Below, piece after piece: positions 1 to 7,945 of a stretch of DNA of 64,000 nt; position 1 is the stretch's first letter, and each line of letters opens with the position of its first letter. A model generated the notes under the pieces. It worked only from the letters and a program-made list of their open reading frames with translations, did no database searches and was not told the DNA's origin. Origin of the DNA: JBDSKH01 sp050245915 (GTDB lineage Bacteria > Actinomycetota > Actinomycetes > Actinomycetales > Microbacteriaceae); the NCBI GenBank assembly GCA_050245915.1, contig JBFWWZ010000009.1, positions 8,409 through 72,408 of the forward strand, read 5' to 3'. A program made the position numbers and the translations under genes.

Positions 1-9
1 GTTTCGATA

Positions 10-68
10 CGCGCCTTCGGCGCTACTCAACCAGCAGTGCCGCGCCTTCGGCGCTACTCAACCAGCAG
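10..68. repeat. tandem 28-bp direct repeat, REP-like intergenic element
   Basis: Two identical 28-bp units (10-37 and 41-68, three bases apart) start CGCGCCTTCGGCGCTACTC and end AACCAGCAG. Each contains a small palindrome around GCGCCTTCGGCGC that can form a hairpin. Together with the first nine bases (GTTTCGATA) it resembles the reverse complement of the element at 48353-48386, so both belong to one dispersed family. It lies just downstream of galK and may act as a terminator or mRNA 3'-end structure; that role is inference. Confidence 0.75.
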
Positions 69-73
69 AGCGG

Positions 74-1270
74 TCACGCGTCCCGGGCGGCGCCCCCGGA
101 GGCGGTGACGGTGAAGGTTTCGGGCTGGCCGAAGCCATGCTCCGCGAAACCGCCGTCGACGGCGACCTGCACCCGCGAGACGTCATCCACCGGGACGAGG
201 GCGATCGCGGCCCCGCCGAACCCGCCGCCGGTCATCCGGGCGCCGAGGGCACCGTTCTGCTGCGCGATCTCGACCGCGAGATCGAGCTCGGGGGTCGAGA
301 TCTCGAAGTCGTCGCGCATCGATCGGTGCGACGCATCGAGGAGCTCGCCGAGCGCTGCGTGATCGTTCGCGCGCAACGCGGCCACGGCATCCAGCACCCG
401 CTGGTTCTCGGTGACCACGTGCCGCAGCCGGCGGAACGTCTCGTTCGACAGCTTGTCTTCGGCGCGGTCGAGGTCGTCGACGGAGAGGTCGCGCAGAGCC
501 GGGACGCCCATCAGCAGGGCCGCCTTCTCGCATGAGGCGCGACGTTCGCCGTAGCCGCCGGTCGCATGCTCGTGCTTCACGCCCGTGTCGATGACGAGGA
601 TCGTGAGTCCCGCCTCGCGGAATCCGAGCGGCACCGACTCGGTGTCGAGCGACCGGCAGTCGAGCAGCACGGCATGGTCGGGGGTGCCGAGCAGCGACGC
701 CGACTGATCCATGATGCCGGTGGGTGCGCCGACGAAGTCGTTCTCGGCGAGTCGTCCCACCTGCGCCAGCTGCGGCCGGGTGAGGCCGAGCCGCCACATG
801 TCGTCGAGCGCGAGGGCGACGGCGCACTCGATCGCCGCCGACGACGACAGCCCGGCGCCGACGGGCACGTTCGAGTCGATCATCACGTCGATGCCGGGCA
901 CGGCGGAGAGATCCGCTCCGTAACGGCTGAGCGCCCACGCGACGCCGGCGGGGTAGGCGGCCCACTCGAGCACGGAACTGTCGATCCCTTCGCCGTCCGG
1001 CTGCCAGGTGTGCAGGTCGGGCAGTTCGAGCTCCATGTACAGGCTGTCGGGGTCGTCGAACGTGCTGCCGATCCGCAGCGTGCTGTCGTTGCGGGGCCCG
1101 GCGGCGACCAGGGTGCGCCGGTCGATCGCGAACGGCAGCACGAAGCCCTCGTTGTAGTCGGTGTGCTCGCCGATCAGGTTCACCCGGCCGGGCGCCGACC
1201 AGATGCCGAGGGGCTTGTGCCCGTAGCGCTCCTGGAAGGCCTGGCGCACGTCGTCACGCAGGTCGGTCAT
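74..1270 (-). CDS. galK: galactokinase
   Basis: 398-aa GHMP-family kinase that phosphorylates galactose at C1 with ATP in the Leloir pathway (cytoplasm). The galactokinase signature GRVNLIGEHTDYN is at about residues 28-40, the GHMP ATP-binding glycine/serine loop PVGAGLSSSAA at about 136-146, and a C-terminal MTGGGFGG motif near residue 350. Length is normal for the family. The ATG overlaps the galT stop codon by four bases (ATGA), so the two genes are translationally coupled in a leftward galT-galK operon. Assignment is secure from motifs and context; kinetic specificity for galactose over other sugars is inferred. Confidence 0.96.
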   Translation of the reverse strand: MTDLRDDVRQAFQERYGHKPLGIWSAPGRVNLIGEHTDYNEGFVLPFAIDRRTLVAAGPRNDSTLRIGSTFDDPDSLYMELELPDLHTWQPDGEGIDSSVLEWAAYPAGVAWALSRYGADLSAVPGIDVMIDSNVPVGAGLSSSAAIECAVALALDDMWRLGLTRPQLAQVGRLAENDFVGAPTGIMDQSASLLGTPDHAVLLDCRSLDTESVPLGFREAGLTILVIDTGVKHEHATGGYGERRASCEKAALLMGVPALRDLSVDDLDRAEDKLSNETFRRLRHVVTENQRVLDAVAALRANDHAALGELLDASHRSMRDDFEISTPELDLAVEIAQQNGALGARMTGGGFGGAAIALVPVDDVSRVQVAVDGGFAEHGFGQPETFTVTASGGAARDA

Positions 1271-2367
1271 GCCCGTTCGATCGCCTTCCGCAGGTTGTGC
1301 GCGGCCACCTCGGGGAGCACATCGCCGACCCAGGCGCCCATCGCCGACTCCGACCCTGCCAGAAACTTGAGCTTGTCCGCAGCACGGCGCGGCGAGGTGA
1401 GCCGCAGGTGCAGGCGGAAGGTTTCGCGCGCGCGGTGCACCGGCGCCTGGTGCCACGCGGCGATGTACGGGGTCGGGGAGTCGTAGAGGGCGTCGATGCC
1501 GCGCAGCAGCCGCAGATAGAGGGATGCGAGTTCGTCCCGTTCGGCGTCGTCGAGACCGGCGAGATCGGGCACCTGCCGGTGCGGCAGCAGGTGCACCTCG
1601 ATGGGCCAGCGTGCGGCGAACGGGACGAATGCGGTCCACCGCTCGCCGCTCAGGACGACCCGTTCCCCGCCCCGCTCGAAGTCCAGGATGCGGTGGAAAA
1701 GGTCGGGCCCGCTGCGGTCGATCGCGTCCAGCGTGCGCATCGTCGTCGGCGTGATGTACGGGTACGCGTAGATCTGACCGTGCGGGTGGTGAAGAGTGAC
1801 GCCGATCGCCTCGCCGCGGTTCTCGAACGGGAAGACCTGTTCGACACCGGGAAGCTCGGAGAGGACGGCGGTGCGGTCGGCCCAGGCTTCGATCACGGTC
1901 CGGGCGCGCGACACCGTCTGGGTGCCGAAGGATCCTTCGTGCTCGGGGCTGAAGCAGACGACCTCGCACCGGCCCACGCTGGTGAGCGTGCGGCCGAATC
2001 CGGGCTCGGCGAGGTCGTCGAGTCCGTCGGGTGCGCCGGGGGTGCCGCCGAGGGCGGGGCCGAACGCCGGGGAGCGGTTCTCGAACACCGCGACGTCGTA
2101 GACCGACGGCACCTCGGAGGGGTTCGACGGCGTCTGAGGCGCGAGCGGGTCCTGATCGGCCGGCGGCAGGAACACCCGGTTCTGCCGGGCGGACGCGATG
2201 GAGATCCATTCGCCGGTCAGCACGTCCTGCCGCATCGTCGCCGTCTCGGGGCGGGGGTCGAGGACGCGGGTGTCGATCGCGCGCTCCGGTCCGAGCGCCG
2301 TGTCGGCGTCGTCGTAGTAGATGAGCTCGCGTCCGTCGGCGAGCAGCGTCGCGTGCTTGCTGATCAC
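1267..2367 (-). CDS. galT: galactose-1-phosphate uridylyltransferase
   Basis: 366-aa enzyme exchanging UMP between UDP-glucose and galactose 1-phosphate. The diagnostic HPHGQ active-site motif, whose second His is uridylylated in the family, lies near residue 192 within HHPHGQIYAYPY. A second His-containing block, EVHLLPHRQ, follows near residue 250. The GTG start at 2365-2367 gives the full N-terminus. It is the first gene of the leftward gal operon and is divergent from the DeoR-type regulator; the 56-bp gap between them holds repeated TCGAAAG/TTACGA sequences likely to be the operator. galE is not in the window. Confidence 0.95.
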   Translation of the reverse strand: MISKHATLLADGRELIYYDDADTALGPERAIDTRVLDPRPETATMRQDVLTGEWISIASARQNRVFLPPADQDPLAPQTPSNPSEVPSVYDVAVFENRSPAFGPALGGTPGAPDGLDDLAEPGFGRTLTSVGRCEVVCFSPEHEGSFGTQTVSRARTVIEAWADRTAVLSELPGVEQVFPFENRGEAIGVTLHHPHGQIYAYPYITPTTMRTLDAIDRSGPDLFHRILDFERGGERVVLSGERWTAFVPFAARWPIEVHLLPHRQVPDLAGLDDAERDELASLYLRLLRGIDALYDSPTPYIAAWHQAPVHRARETFRLHLRLTSPRRAADKLKFLAGSESAMGAWVGDVLPEVAAHNLRKAIERA

Positions 2368-2371
2368 GGCA

Positions 2372-2417
2372 TTACGATATCGAAAGCGAGGCTTACGAAT
2401 ACGAAGAGATTCGAAAG
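2372..2417. promoter_or_regulatory. probable operator of the gal DeoR regulator
   Basis: The short galT/deoR divergent gap is AT-rich compared with its surroundings and contains paired short direct repeats: TTACGA at 2372-2377 and 2393-2398, and TCGAAAG at 2380-2386 and 2411-2417. DeoR-family repressors commonly bind repeated short sites in divergent promoter regions. The sequence shows only the repeats; binding and autoregulation are inference. Confidence 0.45.
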
Positions 2418-2423
2418 GCGACG

Positions 2424-3203
2424 GTGTCCGATCCAGCGGCGGTACGACGCGGCACGCTCGCGCGCCTGCTCTCCGTGCGCGGGTTCCTCCGGGTCGCCGA
2501 CGCGAGCCTCGAACTGGGGGTCAGCGAGGTCACCATCCGCGGCGACCTCACCGCGCTGGAACGCGACGGCCGCGCGGTGCGCGTCCACGGGGGCGCCATG
2601 CCGGCGGACGCCGTCCCGCGCGAATCCCCCGTCGAATCCACTCGCGACCAGCGGGCGGGGGCGAAGCGGGCGATCGGCGCCGCGGCCGCCCGGCTGGTGT
2701 CCTCGGGCGACTGCGTGTACCTCGATGCGGGCAGCACCGCGCTCGCCGTCGCCGACGAGCTGCTCGCCCGACGCGAGCTGCACGACGTGATCGTCGTGAC
2801 CAGCGCCCTGACGATCGCGCTGGCGATGGAGCCCGGCATCCCGCGCTTCGAGGTGGTCGTGACGGGCGGGACGCTGCGGCCGCTCCAGCATTCGCTGGTG
2901 AACCCGTTCGCAGGCGCGATGCTCGCCGCGCTGCGGTTCGATCTCGCCTTCATCGGCTGCAACGGCATCCACGCGGAGCATGGGGTGACCAACGTGAACC
3001 TCCCCGAAGCCGAGGTGAAGACCCTGGCGATGCGGTCAGCGGGCCGGTCGGTGCTGGTCGCCGACGGCAGCAAGCTGGGACGCACCGACCCGGCGGTCAT
3101 CGGGACGCTGGCCGACTTCGACCGGCTGATCACCGCCGGTCCCGCGCCCGAGGGCGCCGCCGACGCCGTGCGGAACGCCGGTCTGGTGGTGACCGACGCC
3201 TAG
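2424..3203 (+). CDS. DeoR/GlpR-family sugar-phosphate-responsive repressor
   Basis: 259-aa cytoplasmic regulator. An N-terminal DeoR-type winged helix is visible at about residues 8-58, including VSEVTIRGDLTALERDGRAV and the following RVHGGA strand typical of the family. The rest is the DeoR C-terminal sensor fold with the DAGSTALAVADEL and VTGGTLRP motifs that bind a phosphorylated sugar. The start is GTG at 2424. It is divergent from galT-galK and co-oriented with two aldose epimerases, so control of galactose catabolism with a galactose-phosphate signal is the likely role; the ligand is inferred. Confidence 0.88.
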   Translation: MSDPAAVRRGTLARLLSVRGFLRVADASLELGVSEVTIRGDLTALERDGRAVRVHGGAMPADAVPRESPVESTRDQRAGAKRAIGAAAARLVSSGDCVYLDAGSTALAVADELLARRELHDVIVVTSALTIALAMEPGIPRFEVVVTGGTLRPLQHSLVNPFAGAMLAALRFDLAFIGCNGIHAEHGVTNVNLPEAEVKTLAMRSAGRSVLVADGSKLGRTDPAVIGTLADFDRLITAGPAPEGAADAVRNAGLVVTDA

Positions 3204-3212
3204 GCTGGCCGC

Positions 3213-4136
3213 GTGAGCATCCCGTTCAGCGGCGACCGGATCACCCTCGCGCGCGATGCGGCGGCCGCCGAGATCGGCCTGGTTGCGGCGGTGCTGTGCG
3301 AGCTGAGCGTCGGTGGCGTGCGGCTCACCGAGACTGTCCCGCCCGACACCCTGCCGCCGATGGGCTGCGGGATCGTGCTCGCGCCGTGGCCCAACCGGGT
3401 GCGCGACGGTCGCTGGATGCTCGACGGCGAACCGCAGCAGCTCGATCTCACCGAGCCCGCGCTCGGCAACGCCTCCCACGGCCTGCTGCGCAACACCGCT
3501 TATCACGTGCTCGAACGGCGTCCGGATGTCGTGCGACTCGGCGCGCACATCCCGGCCCAGCACGGCTGGCCTTTCGCCCTCGACACCTGGGTGCGGTACG
3601 CACTCGAGCCGGACGGGCTGACCGTGACCCACGGCGCCCGGAACGCCGGCGAGAGGCCCGCGCCGTGGGCGGTCGGCGCGCACCCGTACTTCCGCATCGG
3701 CGAGACGCCGGTCGAACGGCTGACCGTCGTCGTCGACCGCCCCGAGTACCTCGAGCTCGACGACCGGCTCGTCCCCGTCGCCGTGCGGCAGGTGGCGGAT
3801 ACCCCGTTCGATCTGCGGTCGCCGCGCACGCTGGCCGACGTCGACGTGAACGTCGCCTACGGCGACAGCGAGGCGTTCATCGGCCGCTCCGAGGCGGCCT
3901 GGCTGTGCGCGCCCGACGGCTCGAGCCTGGCGCTGTGGCTGGATGAGGAATTCACCTGGATCCAGGTCTACACGCCGCGCGACTTCCCCCGCGCGGACGG
4001 GACGGGCCCGGCTATCGCGATCGAGCCCATGTCGGCCGCCCCCGACGCGCTGAACTCCGGTCGCGGACTCGTCTGGCTGGCTCCCGGCGCCGAATGGCAG
4101 GCGTCCTGGGGCGTGCGGTACGCGCCCGCGCTCTAG
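3213..4136 (+). CDS. aldose 1-epimerase (galactose mutarotase-like), copy 1
   Basis: 307-aa member of the galactose-mutarotase superfamily, which interconverts alpha and beta anomers of aldohexoses. Motifs along the beta-sandwich include LAPWPNRVRDGRW, a catalytic-His segment NASHGLLR, the second His in AVGAHPYFRIG and a C-terminal IAIEPMSAAPDALNSG segment carrying the family's catalytic Glu. The GTG start lies nine bases after the regulator stop codon. It is followed closely by a paralogue of similar length, so the pair looks like a tandem duplication. Exact sugar specificity is unknown. Confidence 0.9.
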   Translation: MSIPFSGDRITLARDAAAAEIGLVAAVLCELSVGGVRLTETVPPDTLPPMGCGIVLAPWPNRVRDGRWMLDGEPQQLDLTEPALGNASHGLLRNTAYHVLERRPDVVRLGAHIPAQHGWPFALDTWVRYALEPDGLTVTHGARNAGERPAPWAVGAHPYFRIGETPVERLTVVVDRPEYLELDDRLVPVAVRQVADTPFDLRSPRTLADVDVNVAYGDSEAFIGRSEAAWLCAPDGSSLALWLDEEFTWIQVYTPRDFPRADGTGPAIAIEPMSAAPDALNSGRGLVWLAPGAEWQASWGVRYAPAL

Positions 4137-4146
4137 GCTGGCACCC

Positions 4147-5052
4147 GTGCACATCCCCCTCGTCCTCGGCGATGTCCGTGCCGAGATCGGCACCGTCGCG
4201 GCCCGCCTGCGCTCGCTGACCGTCGGCGGCGTGCACCTCACCGAGCCCGCCGAGGGCGACGGTCTGCCCCCGTTCTGCAGCGGCATCTCGCTGGCTCCCT
4301 GGCCCAACCGCGTGCGTGACGCGCGCTGGACCCTGGATGGGGCCGCGCAGCAGCTCGACATCACCGAGCCCGACCGCGGCGGGGCACTCCACGGCCTGCT
4401 GCAGTTCACCGACCACGCCGTGCTCGATCAGACCCCGGATGCCGTGACGCTGGGCGCGTTCATCGCCCCCCAGCACGGCTGGCCCTTCGCCCTCGACACC
4501 TGGGTGCGGTTCGCGCTTCAGCCGGATGGCATCACCGTCACACATGGCGCCCGCAACCGCTCGTCGCGCCCGGCGCCGTGGGCGACGGGAACGCATCCCT
4601 TCGTGCGTGTCGGCGACGTGCCCACCGAGACGGTCACCCTGACCGCGCCCGCCGCCACCTACTTCGAGGTCGACGACCGGCTGAACCCGACGGCGGAATC
4701 GCCGGTGACGCCCGAGGTCGACCTGCGCGCTCCCCGGCCCGTGGGGGAGCTGTCGCTCGACACCGCGTACGGCTCGCTGGCCCACGCCGATCCGGCGGGC
4801 GGACGCGGCGACACCGCGTGGCTCACCGCCCCCGACGGCTCCCGGACGACCGTCTGGCAGGACCTCGACTGGGGCTACCTCCAGGTCTTCACCACTCCGC
4901 GGTACCCCCGCGGTGCCGAGCTCGTGACCGCTGTCGCGATCGAGCCGATGACCGCGCCGCCCGACGCGCTGAACTCCGGTCAGGGACTGATCTGGCTGGA
5001 GCCCGACCGCACGTGGGAGGGGTCGTGGGGCCTGCGGTACAGCGCACCATGA
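4147..5052 (+). CDS. aldose 1-epimerase (galactose mutarotase-like), copy 2
   Basis: 301-aa paralogue of the preceding epimerase, sharing the LAPWPNRVRDARW block, a catalytic His in ALHGLLQF, the second His in ATGTHPFVRVG and a C-terminal VAIEPMTAPPDALNSG block. Retention of the catalytic positions suggests both copies are active. The N-terminal strand and several loops differ clearly from copy 1, so the duplication is not recent. The GTG start is 10 bases after copy 1, and its TGA stop overlaps the ATG of the next gene (ATGA), which indicates one transcript. Confidence 0.9.
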   Translation: MHIPLVLGDVRAEIGTVAARLRSLTVGGVHLTEPAEGDGLPPFCSGISLAPWPNRVRDARWTLDGAAQQLDITEPDRGGALHGLLQFTDHAVLDQTPDAVTLGAFIAPQHGWPFALDTWVRFALQPDGITVTHGARNRSSRPAPWATGTHPFVRVGDVPTETVTLTAPAATYFEVDDRLNPTAESPVTPEVDLRAPRPVGELSLDTAYGSLAHADPAGGRGDTAWLTAPDGSRTTVWQDLDWGYLQVFTTPRYPRGAELVTAVAIEPMTAPPDALNSGQGLIWLEPDRTWEGSWGLRYSAP

Positions 5053-6107
5053 GCCGTCGCGCCGACCTGCGCCGCTGGCGGAAGTACCTCGCCGACGAAC
5101 GCGCGGAGGCGGCCGTCTACCGCGAGCTCGCCGAACGCAAGACCGGGGAGGAGCGGACGATCCTGCTCGGTCTCGCGGAGGCCGAGGGGCGGCACGAAGC
5201 CCACTGGCTCGCGCTGCTCGGCGACGACGCCGGCAGCCCCCGCACCGACCTGCGGACCCGGCTGCTGGTGTTCCTGGCCCGGCATTTCGGCAGCCTGTTC
5301 GTGCTCGCCCTGGCGCAGCGGGCGGAGGCGCGCTCGCCGTACGACGACGATGACGACGCCACCGACCGGATGGCGGCCGACGAGCGGATCCACGGCGAGG
5401 TGGTGCGCGGACTCGCGGCGCGCGGCCGCACGCGCGCGGCCGGCAGCTTCCGGGCCGCGGTGTTCGGGGCCAACGACGGCCTCGTCAGCAACCTGGCCCT
5501 GGTGCTCGGGATCGGGGCGACCGGCGTGCCGCCGCTGACGGTGCTGTTCACCGGTATTGCCGGCCTGCTGGCCGGCGCGTTGTCGATGGGTGCGGGGGAG
5601 TACGTCTCGGTGCGTTCCCAGCGCGAGCTGCTCGAGGCATCCCGGCCCGACCCGGCATCGCACTCGGCGCTGGCCCACCTCGATGTGGACGCGAACGAGC
5701 TCGCGCTGGTGTACCGCGCACGGGGCATGACGGAGGCGGACGCTGCCGCGCAGGCGGCGAACGTGCTCGCCACCCTGCACCTCGACAGCGAGGATCCGCA
5801 GGCAGGCGGCGCCGAGCCGCCGGAGGCCCTGGGGTCCGCGTGGGGTGCGGCCCTGTCGAGCTTCCTGTTCTTCGCGTCGGGCGCGCTCATCCCCGTGCTG
5901 CCGTACATCTTCGGGGCGTCCGGCTTCCCGGCCGTCGTGATCGCGGCGGCGGCGGTCGGGCTCGCGCTGATGGGCACAGGGGCCGTCGTCGGCGTGTTGT
6001 CGGGTGCCTCCCCTCTCAAGCGTGCGCTGCGTCAGCTCGCGATCGGTTTCGGCGCGGCCGCCGTGACCTACTGCCTCGGGCTGCTGTTCGGCGCAACGGT
6101 CGGCTGA
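5049..6107 (+). CDS. VIT1/CCC1-family iron/manganese transporter with N-terminal ferritin-like domain
   Basis: 352-aa membrane protein. Residues 1 to about 140 form a helical ferritin/rubrerythrin-like domain with Glu/His-rich motifs (AEGRHEAHW, ADERIHGEVV) expected to bind iron. The remainder is the VIT family: FGANDGLVSNLALVLG begins the transporter domain, a GAGEYVSVRSQRE loop follows, and three hydrophobic helices lie after residue 260. Family members move Fe2+ or Mn2+ across membranes, and the ferritin-like fusion is common in bacteria. It is coupled to the upstream epimerase by an ATGA overlap although the functions look unrelated. Confidence 0.9.
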   Translation: MSRRADLRRWRKYLADERAEAAVYRELAERKTGEERTILLGLAEAEGRHEAHWLALLGDDAGSPRTDLRTRLLVFLARHFGSLFVLALAQRAEARSPYDDDDDATDRMAADERIHGEVVRGLAARGRTRAAGSFRAAVFGANDGLVSNLALVLGIGATGVPPLTVLFTGIAGLLAGALSMGAGEYVSVRSQRELLEASRPDPASHSALAHLDVDANELALVYRARGMTEADAAAQAANVLATLHLDSEDPQAGGAEPPEALGSAWGAALSSFLFFASGALIPVLPYIFGASGFPAVVIAAAAVGLALMGTGAVVGVLSGASPLKRALRQLAIGFGAAAVTYCLGLLFGATVG

Positions 6108-6113
6108 CCGGAG

Positions 6114-6425
6114 TCAGATCGGGGCCGCGCCGGCGGTGTGCAGGGTCTCGATCAGCCGCCTGACGACGCGCGCGGCTGTCTCGGTGGTGATGTCGATGCC
6201 GTCTTCGCCGTCGCCGATGTACACCGCGACTACCGGGTCGCCGTGTTCGGCATGCAATTCGATCAACAGCTCGACGCCGTGGACGTCGTGGGGTGGTGCC
6301 GAACGAAGCGCGATCCCGGGCACCGTCACCGTCGCCCCGCGGTGCCTGCGCCGCCCTCGCCCGTCTTCGGCGGCGTGATCGGCGACGCACCACGGCGGGC
6401 ACGGTGTGGAATCCGGTTGGTGCAT
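6114..6425 (-). CDS. DUF6907-type small protein
   Basis: 103-aa soluble protein with an N-terminal CPPWCVADHA segment and a C-terminal alpha/beta part (GVELLIELHAEHG, VVAVYIGDGEDGIDI). The pattern resembles the DUF6907 family found across actinobacteria, which has no known function. The two Cys and nearby His could bind a metal. The ATG at 6425 follows a GAGGAGG-like ribosome-binding site on the minus strand. It is convergent with the VIT-family gene and appears monocistronic. Confidence 0.72.
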   Translation of the reverse strand: MHQPDSTPCPPWCVADHAAEDGRGRRRHRGATVTVPGIALRSAPPHDVHGVELLIELHAEHGDPVVAVYIGDGEDGIDITTETAARVVRRLIETLHTAGAAPI

Positions 6426-6602
6426 GCGGCTGCCTCCTCGATCGGTTGCTGAAGGCTAGGTCCGGACAGCGACATCTGTCGGTGACGTGGGAGGAACCCG
6501 GCTCCGCGCGAGGAGGGGAAGGGATGGTCGTCGAGGGACCCCCGGCGCGCGGGGTGCGAGCGCCAGGGACCCCTCATCAGAAGAATACTCATCGGTATGT
6601 AG

Positions 6603-6625
6603 ACTTTCAAGTATCATTTCGAAAT
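6603..6625. promoter_or_regulatory. two adjacent palindromes upstream of XRE regulator
   Basis: ACTTTCAAGT (6603-6612, ACTT/AAGT arms) and the perfect palindrome ATTTCGAAAT (6616-6625) sit 13 bp centre to centre in an AT-rich patch directly before the small helix-turn-helix gene. This geometry fits an autoregulatory operator of a small XRE dimer. The palindromes are seen; binding is inference. Confidence 0.4.
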
Positions 6626-6634
6626 CGTTGACCT

Positions 6635-6853
6635 GTGGAAGGTGACTTGCAGCGCATCGCCGGCGCCAACATCCGGGCCTATCGCATGCGCAAGGGGATG
6701 AGCCAGGAAGAACTGGCGGACGAGCTCGGCGTGCATCGCACCTACATGGGCGGTGTCGAGCGCGGAGAACGCAACCTCACGCTGCGCTCGCTCGAGCGTC
6801 TCGCCGGGCGCATGGGCGTCGACCCCGTCGCTCTGCTCGCGCCCCCCGACTAG
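6635..6853 (+). CDS. small XRE-family transcriptional regulator
   Basis: 72-aa protein that is almost entirely one Cro/C1-type helix-turn-helix: ANIRAYRMRKGMSQEELADE followed by LGVHRTYMGGVERGERNLTL and a helical tail. It resembles stand-alone regulators such as restriction-modification controllers, but no restriction or methyltransferase gene is nearby. The start is uncertain: GTG at 6635 has no clear ribosome-binding site, whereas TTG at 6647 has AAGG four bases upstream and still leaves the whole domain. Palindromes immediately upstream suggest autoregulation. Confidence 0.78.
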   Translation: MEGDLQRIAGANIRAYRMRKGMSQEELADELGVHRTYMGGVERGERNLTLRSLERLAGRMGVDPVALLAPPD

Positions 6854-6920
6854 CCCCCCGCCCGAGGGTCGCCCGAACGCGGGACTGCCCGCGCCGGATG
6901 CGCGGGCGTACCGTCCGAGC

Positions 6921-7091
6921 ATGTCCGACACACACGACCGCACGCCGCAGAGCCGCAGCGCGCACGTGCTGGACGCCGCGCACGACCATGAGTTCACCTG
7001 GCCCCGCTGCGACGCCTGCCACGAGCCACTGGACTTCCACTCCATCGAGGATGACCCGACCTGGTTCTGCGGGGAGTGCGGGACGGTTTAA
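6921..7091 (+). CDS. small zinc-ribbon-like protein
   Basis: 56-aa reading frame starting ATG at 6921 and ending TAA at 7089-7091, 9 bp before the AraC-type gene. Two Cys pairs (CDACH and CGECG, about 25 residues apart) form a probable single zinc ribbon, preceded by an acidic/His stretch AAHDHEFTWPRC. The frame is too short for most gene callers but its Cys spacing is characteristic. No function can be assigned; a DNA- or protein-binding accessory role is possible. Confidence 0.6.
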   Translation: MSDTHDRTPQSRSAHVLDAAHDHEFTWPRCDACHEPLDFHSIEDDPTWFCGECGTV

Positions 7092-7100
7092 CCTGACGGC

Positions 7101-7493
7101 ATGAGACGCGAGGATCTGGTGCTGTTGCGCCGGGCCCGCGACCGCATGGACCGCGACTTCGCGGAGCCCCTCGACGTGCCGGCGCTCGCCGCAGGGGCCC
7201 ACATGTCGGCGGGGCACTTCTCGCGGCTGTTCCGGGAGGCGTACGGCGAGACCCCGTACAGCCACCTGATGACCCGGCGCATCGAGCGCGCCAAAGAGCT
7301 GCTGCGGCGCGGGGAGCTGAGCGTCACCGACGTGTGCATCGCCGTCGGCTGTACCTCGCTCGGCTCGTTCAGCGCGCGATTCACCGAGCTCGTCGGCGAG
7401 ACCCCCAGCGCGTACCGGGCACGGGATCACAGCGGCTTCGCCGACGTGCCCAGCTATTTCGCGAAGATCCAGACCAGACCGATCAGGAACTGA
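7101..7493 (+). CDS. AraC-family DNA-binding protein (helix-turn-helix only)
   Basis: 130-aa regulator consisting of just the AraC/XylS DNA-binding domain. It has the two helix-turn-helix units (VPALAAGAHMSAGHFSRLF and VTDVCIAVGCTSLGSFSARF) and the family signature ending GETPSAYRAR. No sensor domain is present, which is usual for SoxS/MarA-like members. It is followed after 37 bp by a VOC-family protein on the same strand. Such AraC-VOC pairs are common in actinobacteria and suggest control of a resistance or detoxification protein; the inducer is unknown. Confidence 0.88.
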   Translation: MRREDLVLLRRARDRMDRDFAEPLDVPALAAGAHMSAGHFSRLFREAYGETPYSHLMTRRIERAKELLRRGELSVTDVCIAVGCTSLGSFSARFTELVGETPSAYRARDHSGFADVPSYFAKIQTRPIRN

Positions 7494-7530
7494 GAAGCAC
7501 AGGGCCGCACCGTCTGCGTAGCCTGGCCGC

Positions 7531-7935
7531 ATGACCACGATCACCGTCGCATCCACGTTCATCCCCATCGACGACGTCGACGCCGCGCTCGGCTTCTACC
7601 GCGACACTCTCGGGTACGAGGTACAGCAAGACGTCGAGCTCGAGGGGATGCACTGGATCACCCTGACCAACCCCGCGCAGCCCGACCTCAGCGTCGTGCT
7701 CGAATCGGTCGGCGCCGGGGCGCCGGGCGACAAGGAGGTGCTGGGAGACCTGCTCGCCAAGGGCGTCCTCGGCCGCATCCTGTTCGCCACCGACGACTGC
7801 GATGCCACCTTCGAGAAGCTGCGGGCAGCCGGGGCCGAGGTGCTGCAGGAGCCGATGGATCAGTTCTGGGGTGTGCGCGACTGCGCGTTCCGCGACCCGG
7901 CGGGCAACGCGCTGCGCTTCCAGCAGCGGCTCTGA
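7531..7935 (+). CDS. VOC-family (glyoxalase/bleomycin-resistance fold) protein
   Basis: 134-aa single VOC module with repeated beta-alpha-beta units: FIPIDDVDAALGFYRDTLGY at the N-terminus and RDCAFRDPAGNALRFQQ at the C-terminus. A His in GMHWITL and a Glu in the first half occupy places often used for metal binding, but the substrate cannot be read from the sequence. Its position just behind the AraC-type regulator suggests co-expression. Alternatives are glyoxalase-like enzyme, antibiotic-binding protein or dioxygenase-related protein. Confidence 0.85.
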   Translation: MTTITVASTFIPIDDVDAALGFYRDTLGYEVQQDVELEGMHWITLTNPAQPDLSVVLESVGAGAPGDKEVLGDLLAKGVLGRILFATDDCDATFEKLRAAGAEVLQEPMDQFWGVRDCAFRDPAGNALRFQQRL

Positions 7936-7945
7936 GTCGCCGGGT

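Noticed and set aside
74..2209. Single 711-aa leftward reading frame across galT and galK
   Set aside because: Only the part from 1270 down is galactokinase. The upstream half is Arg/Pro-rich read-through antisense or out of frame to galT, which has clear motifs in another frame.
6524..6631. 35-codon ORF with a purine-rich upstream region before the XRE gene
   Set aside because: Peptide (VVEGPPARGVRAPGTPHQKN...) has no coding character and overlaps the regulatory palindromes of the next gene.
6635..7091. Restriction-modification system suggested by the controller-like XRE gene
   Set aside because: No methyltransferase or endonuclease motif occurs within several kilobases on either side.
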